Part shown: positions 41,797 through 49,394 of the stretch, one piece after another
Layout: each line of letters begins with the position of its first letter
Numbering within the stretch: the stretch's first letter is position 1
Assembly: GCA_963761525.1 (NCBI GenBank)
Contig: CAVXHG010000008.1
Coordinates: 1,488,001 to 1,552,000 of the forward strand
DNA length: 64,000 bases
Direction: 5' to 3'
DNA from: BOG-931 sp963761525
GTDB taxonomy: Bacteria; Pseudomonadota; Alphaproteobacteria; Rhizobiales; Xanthobacteraceae
Position numbers and translations under genes: made by a program
The notes under the pieces: generated by a model
The model's database searches: none
The model's input: the letters and a program-made list of their open reading frames with translations, nothing else
What the model was told of the DNA's origin: nothing

Positions 41797-42294
41797 GAAA
41801 AATCAGGATCTTCTTACATTATGGCTGCGAAAGCTGCGGGCCGTCGTAGTGGCATGGCCGTTTCCAAGGGGTCGAGTTAGTACCGGCTTGTTCCATAGTT
41901 TGAGCCTGCTCCGGACGGACCCGTTTTCGGAGAGCAAGCATTGGTTCCCAGCAGAAAGTTGGTGGCCAAATCTCTTGCAGCTTCGGGCATGCCGTATGTC
42001 ATTCGACAAGACGACCCCATTGCCGCGCTTACGGAACAGTTTGAAGCGACACGGGTTGAAGTCTTTTTTGATCGTTCTCCCGGCGACTTGGCCGGCCAAG
42101 GGCCTCGCGGTTATCTAAAGCTCGCAACTCCCGCCGCGGGGCCTTCGCTAAGGAGCGGTGTTTGGGCGCGACATCGCCGTCAGATGCCGGCTCAGTAATC
42201 GAAAAGAAAAGATGACTCAGTAAGCTCTCTCAGACTGAGCAAGCGCGTACGCAAACGCCTGCCGGCTCATTTCAAACCTATCGAGACAAACCAA
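41797..42294. other. Gene-poor region after tRNA-Thr, possible 85-codon ORF
   Basis: This 500 bp stretch lacks a clear gene. On the plus strand a frame starting at TTG 41941 reads PSRKLVAKSLAASGMPYVIR and continues with a plausible DDPIAALTEQFEATRVEVFF segment to 42198. It has no recognisable family and no strong ribosome site. A 19-codon ORF (MAAKAAGRRSGMAVSKGSS) starts at 41821. I treat neither as established. Confidence 0.35.
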
Positions 42295-42516
42295 ATGAAT
42301 GAGAAATTGCCTGCGCCGTGCGAGACCTGTCGTGGCTCAGGGTTGCGCCACGGAAGCGTATGCAGCGAGTGCCAAGGCAAAGGCTATCGCTTATTCATCA
42401 ACGGACAGCAGGTCCCAATCAGACACGAAAAGCCGCAGAGGTGGCAACGCAATCGCCCAGAACAGCAGCGGAATAACGTCCGCAAAACCGGGACAAGACC
42501 GGCGTCTTACAAATAA
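42295..42516 (+). CDS. 73-residue CxxCxGxG zinc-finger-like protein
   Basis: A small basic protein: MNEKLPAPCETCRGSGLRHG, then SVCSECQGKGYR. Two CxxCxGxG units (CETCRGSG and CECQGKG-like) are the DnaJ-type zinc-binding repeat, and the tail is Arg/Asn/Gln-rich. It probably binds zinc and perhaps nucleic acid or a protein partner. Comparable short proteins occur in Hyphomicrobiales. There is no obvious ribosome site, so the start could differ. Confidence 0.6.
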   Translation: MNEKLPAPCETCRGSGLRHGSVCSECQGKGYRLFINGQQVPIRHEKPQRWQRNRPEQQRNNVRKTGTRPASYK

Positions 42517-42666
42517 AGCGACGAGCGAGCGGACCCGGCCCGTGACCCGCAACTCGTTGCGCGGGCAGCCCGGCGCGGGTTACAAATTGTCGTGGTCGAA
42601 ACCGGCCTATCGACCGTAACAAGCGTTGGTTCATACGCTGGCTCGTAACTTCAGGGATAAGCGTTG

Positions 42667-42837
42667 ATGAGTTTTGTCTTGATTCTGCACTTCATGCTGA
42701 ACGGCCACGTTCATACGGTCGATACCGGCCGTACGTTTTCCTCAAAGCAAGAATGCAACGTCGCCGGGGAGCGGGCCAAGGGCTATGCGAATTTGGCGCC
42801 GGGCGAGCGATATTCATTCTCCTGCAGCCCAAGGTGA
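42667..42837 (+). CDS. 56-residue hypothetical protein
   Basis: A short gene starting at ATG 42667 (MSFVLILHFMLNGHVHTVDT) and ending at TGA 42835. It has a hydrophobic start, two cysteines (KQECNVAGE and FSCSP) and a Gly/Ala-rich middle (YANLAPGERYS). Similar short Cys-pair proteins occur in Bradyrhizobium relatives, sometimes as periplasmic peptides. No family name or function is known to me, and the ribosome site is weak. Confidence 0.5.
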   Translation: MSFVLILHFMLNGHVHTVDTGRTFSSKQECNVAGERAKGYANLAPGERYSFSCSPR

Positions 42838-42971
42838 AGTTCAGATTTCGAAACTGACCGGATTTGTTACTGCGAGGTAACGCAGCTCGCGCGCTTTTAA
42901 TAAGCAAATGAAAACTGTCGCTAGCCATAACCGCTGGCATTCAAGTCTCGCGCTGCGGCCCCGGTAGAAGC

Positions 42972-43649
42972 ATGATCCAGACAAACAAAATCGTGTTTTT
43001 GTTCGACGTCGACAATACTCTTCTCGACAACGATGCTGTCCAGGCTGATCTGAGAGAGCACTTGGCCGAGAACTACGGCGTCGCAGCGCGCGATAGTTAT
43101 TGGACAATTCTGGAAAAATTGCGAAGTGAATTAGGATACGTTGATTATCTGGGAGCGCTGGAGCGATTTCGATTGGAAGAGATGTACCGGCCTGACGTGT
43201 TGCGCATGTCAAGCTGGCTTATCGACTATCCATTTTCCGAGCGCTTGTACCCAGGAGCTCTCGACGCCGTACGGCACGTGCAGCAATGGGGAACGGCCGT
43301 GATCCTCTCTGACGGCGATGCGGTCTTCCAACCCCGCAAGGTGGAACGATCGGGGCTGTGGGAGGCGACCGGCAGCCGCGTCCTCATTTACATCCATAAG
43401 GAACGCGAGCTGCAACACGTCGAGCGCCTTTACCCCGCCGATCACTATGTGCTGATCGACGATAAATTGCGCATCCTCGATGCGGTGAAGGAAATCTGGG
43501 GCCAAAAGGTGACTACGGTTTTCCCGAAACAGGGTCATTATGCGCTCGACCCACAAGCATTGGCCGATTATCCGCCCGCCGACATTGAGCTCGCCAGGAT
43601 CGGAGATCTTGTCAACTGCCCCTTGGAGACATTTCTGAAACGAAACTAA
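42972..43649 (+). CDS. HAD superfamily hydrolase
   Basis: A 225-residue HAD phosphatase-like protein. Motif I is FLFDVDNTLLDNDAV near residue 9, with the nucleophile D in DVDNTL. Motif II is AVILSDGDAVFQPRKVERSG (Ser), and the later HYVLIDDKLRILDAVKEIWG holds motif IV (DD). A helical cap lies between motifs I and II. The substrate is unknown. It stands alone on the plus strand between small unrelated genes. Confidence 0.78.
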   Translation: MIQTNKIVFLFDVDNTLLDNDAVQADLREHLAENYGVAARDSYWTILEKLRSELGYVDYLGALERFRLEEMYRPDVLRMSSWLIDYPFSERLYPGALDAVRHVQQWGTAVILSDGDAVFQPRKVERSGLWEATGSRVLIYIHKERELQHVERLYPADHYVLIDDKLRILDAVKEIWGQKVTTVFPKQGHYALDPQALADYPPADIELARIGDLVNCPLETFLKRN

Positions 43650-43744
43650 AGAAGTCCCGTCCTGTAACGTCGTTAGCGAACCGAAAGATACGCGCCGGTT
43701 ACGCCAGCGCTCCTCAATACTACACCACGTTTCCTAGGTTTATC

Positions 43745-43769
43745 GGAACGGCCACCCTAGCTGTTTGTT
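43745..43769 (+). promoter_or_regulatory. EcfG-type promoter candidate
   Basis: GGAAC (43745-43749), 16 bases, then TGTT (43766-43769). This has one mismatch to the CGTT -10 of the EcfG consensus. It lies 32 bp before the start of the small secreted protein gene. Confidence 0.4.
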
Positions 43770-43801
43770 GGTCCTCGGACTTCGAACACTGGAGAACAAA
43801 A

Positions 43802-43984
43802 ATGAAGAAGCTGGCAACTGGAACTTTTGCTGCGCTTTTGATCGCGGCAACCACCTCACTCGCGATGGCACAGGGTCATCATAGCAAGCGTTACTACAAT
43901 TACGCCGGCGGCCCTAACGCCCAGAGCCAGGATTACAACACCGGCCCCTCTTCAATGAATTCAGGTATTGATCAAGAGCGCTAA
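43802..43984 (+). CDS. 60-residue secreted protein
   Basis: A small protein with a clear signal peptide (MKKLATGTFAALLIAATTSL, cleaved at AMA-QGHH). The 37-residue mature part is Tyr/Asn/Gln/Ser-rich (HHSKRYYNYAGGPNAQSQDY) and has no cysteine. TGGAGAAC precedes the ATG. Short signal-peptide proteins of this type are common in Hyphomicrobiales and of unknown role. It ends with a terminator at 44009-44040. Confidence 0.7.
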   Translation: MKKLATGTFAALLIAATTSLAMAQGHHSKRYYNYAGGPNAQSQDYNTGPSSMNSGIDQER

Positions 43985-44008
43985 TATACCTGCTGCTGCC
44001 TGATGAAG

Positions 44009-44040
44009 AGCCCGCTGGAACAACCCAGCGGGCTTTCTCT
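44009..44040 (+). terminator. Intrinsic terminator
   Basis: Stem AGCCCGCTGG / CCAGCGGGCT with loop AACAA, followed by TTCTCTGTT. It ends the 60-residue secreted protein gene and lies just before the TctC gene end on the other strand. Confidence 0.85.
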
Positions 44041-44046
44041 GTTCTG

Positions 44047-45045
44047 CTACTGCACGTGCGTCAAATTCAGACGCTCCAGTAGCGCGCCCCATTTCTCACT
44101 CTCCGCCTTCATAGCGGCTCTAGTTTCTTCCGGCCCGAGCGGTGGATTGACGACAGTGAGATTGATTGCCGTGATCTTTTCCGACACTTCGGGACTCTTG
44201 AAGACCTCAACAAGACTGCCGTGAAGCCTGTCGATCACCGCCTTCGGCGTTTTTGCCGGCGCCGCCATCATATGCGAAGACACCGCCTCAAAATCCGGAG
44301 CGTGAATCACTTCGGCGATGGTCGGCAGGTCCGGCAGCTGTGGCATGCGAGTGAGCGCGCTCACACCAAAGGCTTTCAATTTTCCAGCCTTGATGAGCGG
44401 CACGGCGACGGAGGGGTCGGAGAAGATGCAATTAACGGTCCCGGTCATAACATCGCTGGTGGCCTGCGCCATGCTCCCTTTGTAAGGCACGTGGGTTAGA
44501 TCGATGCCGAGTTTGATCTTGAAAAGCTCACCCGCCAGCTGCGGCACGCTGCCGACACCCGTCGAGGCAAATGTCAGCTTGCCCGGATCCTTCTTGGCCG
44601 CTTTCACCAGTTCATCGATTGAATTGACCGGAGAGTCAGTAGCAGTCACGAGAATGAATGGAACTTTCAGATAGAGCGCAATCGGCGCGAAGTCGGCAAC
44701 CACGTCGAACGGCAGCTTCTTGTAGTAGTTCGGATTGATGGCGAAGAGGCCGCTGGACGTGACAAGCAGCGTGTAACCGTCGGGATTGGCGTGGGCTACG
44801 TCTTCGGCGGCAAGGTTGCCGGCCGCCCCGCCGCGATTTTCGACGATGAACGGCTGGCCGAATAGCTGAGACAACTTCTGCCCGTAGAGACGCGTAACCA
44901 CATCCATCGCTCCGCCTGCCTCGAGCGAAACGATGGCAGTGATGCGGCTGGCAGGATAGTCGGCCGCCATCGCGAAGCTGCTGCAGTACGTCGCCGCAGT
45001 GCCCGTGGCCAGTATTTGTGCAAATTGCCGACGATTGTAGATCAT
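44047..45045 (-). CDS. TctC/Bug family periplasmic substrate-binding protein
   Basis: A 332-residue extracytoplasmic binding protein of the Bug family. The N-terminal MIYNRRQFAQILATGTAATY is a Tat-like signal peptide. Typical parts: SRITAIVSLEAGGAMDVVTR, FIVENRGGAAGNLAAEDVAH, ANPDGYTLLVTSSGLFAINP and HVPYKGSMAQATSDVMTGTV. Such proteins bind carboxylates, amides or aromatic acids for TctAB or other systems. No permease genes are next to it, so it is an orphan binding protein. Confidence 0.87.
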   Translation of the reverse strand: MIYNRRQFAQILATGTAATYCSSFAMAADYPASRITAIVSLEAGGAMDVVTRLYGQKLSQLFGQPFIVENRGGAAGNLAAEDVAHANPDGYTLLVTSSGLFAINPNYYKKLPFDVVADFAPIALYLKVPFILVTATDSPVNSIDELVKAAKKDPGKLTFASTGVGSVPQLAGELFKIKLGIDLTHVPYKGSMAQATSDVMTGTVNCIFSDPSVAVPLIKAGKLKAFGVSALTRMPQLPDLPTIAEVIHAPDFEAVSSHMMAAPAKTPKAVIDRLHGSLVEVFKSPEVSEKITAINLTVVNPPLGPEETRAAMKAESEKWGALLERLNLTHVQ

Positions 45046-45223
45046 GCGTCCTCCCCTGGTGGCCTATTGTTGAGCGGTGGTCCGCTGTTGTGGCCTGAAG
45101 TAATAGTATTTTGAGCACGTTCGACAATCGCGCGGCAACCCGGCGACGTTGCAGAGCGGTGAGGAACTACGAGCAGCTTTTGGTGTTAGTGACTGGGAGC
45201 GACTTGATATTCGGACAGTCGCC

Positions 45224-45541
45224 ATGCCCTTCCCCTTTACGCAACAAGCCGTTCTTGCCGTCCTATTGCTGGCGGCCACAACTGTGGCATCAGATGCTCA
45301 ATCAGAAGTCCCGATGTCGTCTGGTACGCTGAATTCGGCGCAGCCCTATACCGTTCAGCAAACTCCGGAACAGTCCGTGTCGCCGGGCAATCCCAATACC
45401 GCCCCGGGATCAACGCTGGGATCCGCCGGCACCAATCCGATTACCGGAAAGCCCTGTCTCGGCCAGGGTTCGACCGCGACGACAAGCGGCTCCAATACGC
45501 TTCCAGGCAACGGCGCGTCCGGTATCATAGGCTCTTGCTAA
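45224..45541 (+). CDS. 105-residue secreted Ser/Thr/Gly/Pro-rich protein
   Basis: A small secreted protein (MPFPFTQQAVLAVLLLAATT..., cleaved after ASDA). The mature chain is low in complexity (PYTVQQTPEQSVSPGNPNTA) and ends with one Cys pair (KPCLGQGST ... IIGSC). The frame is also open upstream of ATG 45224. Comparable proteins occur in Bradyrhizobium relatives without known function. Divergent TctC gene on its left. Confidence 0.62.
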   Translation: MPFPFTQQAVLAVLLLAATTVASDAQSEVPMSSGTLNSAQPYTVQQTPEQSVSPGNPNTAPGSTLGSAGTNPITGKPCLGQGSTATTSGSNTLPGNGASGIIGSC

Positions 45542-45566
45542 GCGCGATCCGGAAAGTACTAACGAC

Positions 45567-45773
45567 CTACAGCGTCCGCTGCTTTTGGCCGCATTCCTTG
45601 CACTTGTATTCGACGCGGGTCTGCCCCGGCTCTGCCGAAACACGATTGGGCGCACCGCATTTGCCGCACACGGCCTCAATGCGCGTATTACCCTGCTTGA
45701 CGCTGACCGTTTTACGTTCCATCGCCTCTTTGACGAGGCGTTCGGCCTCTTGGCGCATCGCTTCTTTGGACAT
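45567..45773 (-). CDS. 68-residue zinc-ribbon protein
   Basis: A short protein with an N-terminal helix (MSKEAMRQEAERLVKEAMER) and a C-terminal zinc ribbon (EAVCGKCGAPNRVSAE and EYKCKECGQKQR) with two CxxC pairs. Such proteins are probably zinc-binding regulators or chaperone partners. It is a conserved type in Hyphomicrobiales. It is 66 bp from the Sel1-repeat gene, on the same strand, downstream of it. Confidence 0.78.
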   Translation of the reverse strand: MSKEAMRQEAERLVKEAMERKTVSVKQGNTRIEAVCGKCGAPNRVSAEPGQTRVEYKCKECGQKQRTL

Positions 45774-45839
45774 GACGGGCTTTCCGGGTTGCCGAGGCTA
45801 CGCTCCTACATGCGAATAAGCGCATTCGCAATGCGCTTG

Positions 45840-46679
45840 TCAGAAGCAAATCGTACTGACGACTTTGCCCCGTTTGTCCTTCACCACATACGGGCACTTC
45901 ATGCGGTCCAGAGCGGCTTTGGCGTCTTCGTTACCGAGCGCCGCGGCTTGCTGATAATAGGCCTTGGCGGCATCGGTATTTTTCGGTCCGCCCCGCCCGG
46001 TTTCAGCGAAGTTGCCGGCCCAATCCAAAGCCTGGGCATGCCCTTGCGCAGCGGCCTTTTCGAATAGCGCGCGCGCCGCGGCGTCGTCTTTCGGGCCGCC
46101 GGTGCCCTCGGCATACATCACGCCCAGTTGAAACTGCGCCTCGGCGGAATTTGCGTCCGCCGCTTTCTGGAGCGCGCTTCGGGCTTCGGCGGGATCTGAA
46201 GGCAAGCCACCACTACCGGATAGCGCGAGAAGGCTGGTTGCGCCACGCGGATCGCCAGCGGCCGCTGCCCGCTCGAACAGGCTTCGCGCTTGCTGCTGAT
46301 CCGCCGCCACACCATTACCGTTTTGCAGCAGAAGTCCGAGCTCGACCATCGCCGCGGTGCTGCCCTTATCGGCCGCCTTGCGATAGGCGGCGACCGCTTC
46401 GGGAAACTTCTGACCGGCGGCATAAGCGCGGCCGAGTTCGAACATGGCTCGGCGCGACGATGGCGCCGCCGTTTTGCAATATTTGATGGCGATCGAAACA
46501 TCGGAGGGCGCGATCGCGCTCGCACCTTTAATGTCGGCAGGCTTGTCAGGATCGGCGGGGTCGGCGGCGACCCGGTCGCACAATACCAGATCGGCGGATT
46601 GGGCGTGCGCTGGCGCTTGCACCGCGGCAACAACCAGCATCATCACACCGAGAGGCAGAACCAGATAGACGCTCTTCAT
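45840..46679 (-). CDS. Secreted Sel1-like repeat (TPR-like) protein
   Basis: A 279-residue protein with signal (MKSVYLVLPLGVMMLVVAAV). It has about five Sel1-like repeats of 36 residues (AAYRKAADKGSTAAMVELGL, ARSLFERAAAAGDPRGATSL, ARSALQKAADANSAEAQFQL, ARALFEKAAAQGHAQALDWA, AKAYYQQAAALGNEDAKAAL). Sel1-like proteins act as scaffolds in the envelope. Two cysteines lie near each end. The start is ATG 46679; a GTG or ATG two codons earlier is also possible. Confidence 0.8.
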   Translation of the reverse strand: MKSVYLVLPLGVMMLVVAAVQAPAHAQSADLVLCDRVAADPADPDKPADIKGASAIAPSDVSIAIKYCKTAAPSSRRAMFELGRAYAAGQKFPEAVAAYRKAADKGSTAAMVELGLLLQNGNGVAADQQQARSLFERAAAAGDPRGATSLLALSGSGGLPSDPAEARSALQKAADANSAEAQFQLGVMYAEGTGGPKDDAAARALFEKAAAQGHAQALDWAGNFAETGRGGPKNTDAAKAYYQQAAALGNEDAKAALDRMKCPYVVKDKRGKVVSTICF

Positions 46680-46781
46680 AACCATAATATTATCATGCTT
46701 TCACGGCATGTTGCGGACTGCTTTTGCAGTGATTGCTTCGTCAGCGAAGGAATAACCCGAGGTTCGGGGGGTTGAAAAGTG

Positions 46782-47750
46782 ATGCCGATATTAAGCCGTC
46801 GCTCCCTGCTCGCCGGAACTGCTGCCACTGTTCTCACTCCCGGCGCCGAACGCGCCGCGGCGACAGCGCCACCGGCCGGCAAGCAAGCACCTGGCATTTA
46901 TCGTTACACCATCGGCTCGTTCGAGATCACTGCGCTTTACGACGGCATCTGGTACCGGCCGATCACGGATAAATTCATCCGCAACGCACCGTTCACCGAA
47001 GTCGAGCATGCACTCGACATGGCCTATATGCCGCATGACAAGCTGGAGACGCCGTTCACGACGCTGATCGTCAATACCGGCAAGAAGCTGGTGCTGATCG
47101 ATACCGGAACTGGCGGTCAGATTTCGCCAACCGCCGGAATGATCGGCGACAATCTTGCTGCCGCCGGCATTGCCACAAAAGACGTCGATCAGATCGTCAT
47201 CTCGCATTTCCATCCTGACCATATCAACGGCATCAAGGACAAAGACAATGCGCTGGTGTTTCCCAACGCCGAGATCATGGTGCCAGCCACGGAATGGAAT
47301 TACTGGATGGATGAAGCCAACCTGAACGCAGCGCCAGCGGACCTGAAACTTACCTTTCGGAATCAGCGTCGGATTTTTTCCGACATTGCACCGCGCGTCG
47401 CCCGGTTTGAGCCCGGCAAAGAGGTCGCGGCGGGCATTGAAGCGTTGCCCGCGCCTGGCCACACACCGGGCCATACCGTCTTTGCCATTCATTCCGGCGA
47501 CCAATCGCTGCTGGTGCTGGGTGACACCGCCCAACACCCCTCGATCTTTGCGCGCCATCCGAACTGGCAGGCTGCGTTCGATATTGACGGAGGGGAAGCC
47601 GTGGCAACGCGGAAGAGACTATTCGATCGCGCCGCAGCCGACCGTATGCTGGTGACCGGCTATCACTTTCCCTTCCCGGCCTGCGGTCATCTGGTGAAAA
47701 CCGGGAGCGGTTACGAGCACGTGCCGCTGCCGTGGCAGCCTAGCCTGTAA
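46782..47750 (+). CDS. MBL-fold metallo-hydrolase, exported
   Basis: A 322-residue metallo-beta-lactamase-fold hydrolase with a Tat-like signal (MPILSRRSLLAGTAATVLTP). The metal motif is VISHFHPDHINGIKDKDNAL (HxHxDH), and PAPGHTPGHTVFAIHSGDQS holds the second His, SLLVLGDTAQHPSIF the bridging D and VTGYHFPFPACGHL the last His. It resembles N-acyl-homoserine-lactone-lactonase-like and arylsulfatase-like members, but the substrate is unknown. ATG 46782 lies directly after an in-frame GTG; the family length fits either. Confidence 0.82.
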   Translation: MPILSRRSLLAGTAATVLTPGAERAAATAPPAGKQAPGIYRYTIGSFEITALYDGIWYRPITDKFIRNAPFTEVEHALDMAYMPHDKLETPFTTLIVNTGKKLVLIDTGTGGQISPTAGMIGDNLAAAGIATKDVDQIVISHFHPDHINGIKDKDNALVFPNAEIMVPATEWNYWMDEANLNAAPADLKLTFRNQRRIFSDIAPRVARFEPGKEVAAGIEALPAPGHTPGHTVFAIHSGDQSLLVLGDTAQHPSIFARHPNWQAAFDIDGGEAVATRKRLFDRAAADRMLVTGYHFPFPACGHLVKTGSGYEHVPLPWQPSL

Positions 47751-47758
47751 AAAAGATC

Positions 47759-47784
47759 GGAGGCCGGCTGTAAAGCCGGCCTCC
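47759..47784. terminator. Hairpin after the MBL gene
   Basis: Stem GGAGGCCGGCT / AGCCGGCCTCC with loop GTAA. There is no clear T-run after it on the plus strand (CCTATT), so it is a weaker terminator candidate. Confidence 0.5.
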
Positions 47785-47856
47785 CTATTCCGACGGCGTT
47801 GTTATTGACTGTTCAGCGCGGCGTCATGCGACGCGCCGGCCGGCGGGTACTTTTTT

Positions 47857-47900
47857 CCGACTTGCGGGCGCACGGCGAACATAGAACGCCCGCAAGTCGG
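47857..47900. other. 14-bp inverted repeat, 16-base loop
   Basis: CCGACTTGCGGGCG (47857-47870) and CGCCCGCAAGTCGG (47887-47900) are perfect complements. A TTTTTT run lies just to the left. It is not a standard terminator for either neighbour. It lies between the MBL gene and the small secreted protein gene at 47963. Confidence 0.55.
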
Positions 47901-47962
47901 TGCTTAGATCCGGTGTCCGACCTCATCACTGGTTCCTGAGACACCCGACCGCAGCAATCTCG

Positions 47963-48253
47963 TTATGTCGGCGACTTGACGTTCTGCGTCGCAGCCGGCT
48001 TGACGGCATGCGCGGTGTGATGGCGCACCTGCTTGCTGGCATGTTTGCCGGAAGTAACCGGCTCCGTGGCGCTGGTGGGCTTGGCGGCGGTGTTCACGGG
48101 CTGGCTGTTCGCGCCGGACGGTGTAGCCTGGCTATTGACAACGGTCGGTGCTGTTGCCGCAGCATTGGCTGAATTCGCCGCCGGCTGCGCGGCGAGCGCC
48201 GTTCCGGCAACCAGAGCGGTTGCAGCCAGTGCGGCAGTAAAGGTCTTTAACAT
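47963..48253 (-). CDS. 96-residue secreted Ala/Thr/Pro-rich protein
   Basis: A small exported protein (MLKTFTAALAATALVAGTAL..., cleaved after ALA). The mature chain is low complexity (ANSANAAATAPTVVNSQATP) with a basic tail (HHTAHAVKPAATQNVKSPT). GGAG lies eight bases before ATG 48253; an in-frame ATG two codons upstream is too close to it. Function unknown. Confidence 0.6.
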   Translation of the reverse strand: MLKTFTAALAATALVAGTALAAQPAANSANAAATAPTVVNSQATPSGANSQPVNTAAKPTSATEPVTSGKHASKQVRHHTAHAVKPAATQNVKSPT

Positions 48254-48452
48254 GGGCATTCTCCTTGTTTTTTCGGCGCCAGTTCTGCGATTGCACCGAG
48301 TGTCGAGACGAAGTCTTACAACTCCCGCACTGAATGCAGCCTGAAGTGCGCCAGCAGGCGCCGTTCACCTACGTGAACTTTCGGTAATAGCTTAGGGATG
48401 AAAAGACGCCGTGCGGTGTTAATATCGCATTGCATCGGAATCGGAGGACACC

Positions 48453-48998
48453 ATGCGCAAAAACTGTTTACTTGCCGCTGCCCTTCTCATCAGCGCCGCC
48501 ATCGGCGCGCCGCAGATCGCCAAGGCGATGGAAAGCTCAAGCCCGCCGCAAACCAATCCACCGTCCGGCGGTGCCAGTACGTCAAAACAAAAAACCAAGA
48601 CTGCAAAGCCGAAATCGCAGAACAACAGTTCGCTGGAGGATTTCTACAGCGGCTGGCACAAGGCCTACACGCTGGTCTACGACCACGGCGACTACGAAGC
48701 CGGCATCGCGGCGCTGCGCGCAATGGGCTACGACGACAATGCCGATGTCGCGACGCTAATCGGTTACGCCAGCCGCAAGCTCGGACGCTATGACGATGCC
48801 AGGTATTGGTATGACAAGGCACTTGCGGCCGACCCCAACCACGCGCTGACCTGGTCCTACTACGGCATGTGGCAGGCCGAGCAGGGTAATCTGCTCAAGG
48901 CCAAGGACGACCTGCAAAAGGTTGCGTCGATCTGCGGCACCGAATGTCGTGAATACACCGAACTGAAAGCTGTGATCGACGGCACCAAGACCTACTAA
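48453..48998 (+). CDS. Secreted TPR-like protein
   Basis: A 181-residue protein with signal MRKNCLLAAALLISAAIGAP. After a Pro/Ser/Lys linker, the C-terminal 115 residues form TPR-like helices: GIAALRAMGYDDNADVATLI, YASRKLGRYDDARYWYDKAL and TWSYYGMWQAEQGNLLKAKD. Two late cysteines (ICGTECREY) may form a disulfide. Such TPR proteins act in envelope assembly. It is complete and monocistronic. Confidence 0.75.
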   Translation: MRKNCLLAAALLISAAIGAPQIAKAMESSSPPQTNPPSGGASTSKQKTKTAKPKSQNNSSLEDFYSGWHKAYTLVYDHGDYEAGIAALRAMGYDDNADVATLIGYASRKLGRYDDARYWYDKALAADPNHALTWSYYGMWQAEQGNLLKAKDDLQKVASICGTECREYTELKAVIDGTKTY

Positions 48999-49129
48999 GC
49001 AAGACCTATCAATAAGGTCTCGCTCAGCCGAACTCGGTGACCCGTCGCGACAAACAGACGCGATGGGTCACCGAATAGCGCGGAGCGACGCAACGCCATC
49101 CGCAGGAACAGGCACTGCACGGTATAATC

Positions 49130-49388
49130 GTGCTTGCAGGCTGCGCTTTGATCTCGTCCCGGTCATCGACCAAATCGAAGAACACCGAACCCGACGCAGC
49201 ACCGAGCACCGCATCAAGCAAGGCCGTGTCGGACCGATTTTGCCGCCGACACCGAGCACCATTGATGTCGCCGTCGATGGCGGCGAGATCGGCCAGCGGC
49301 GCCCGCTCGGCCGGCTCATGAATTCTTCCAGGTCGTCCGGCCCTCCGAAGCCGCGCGGTAAAGACGCTTCATCAAGGCAAACAGTCAT
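49130..49388 (-). pseudogene. NAD-dependent epimerase/dehydratase remnant
   Basis: After ATG 49388 the minus strand reads MTVCLDEASLPRGFGGPDDL then EEFMSRPS, and, after frame changes, RAPLADLAAIDGDI and VLGVGGKIGPT. This is the start of an SDR-type epimerase: a short N-terminal lead, LEEF.S.PS, then the Rossmann G-x-G-G-K-x-G-P. The frame then breaks and the rest is absent. It sits just downstream of a TctC gene, which in relatives often has such an epimerase next to it. Confidence 0.6.
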
Positions 49389-49394
49389 GGCCGA

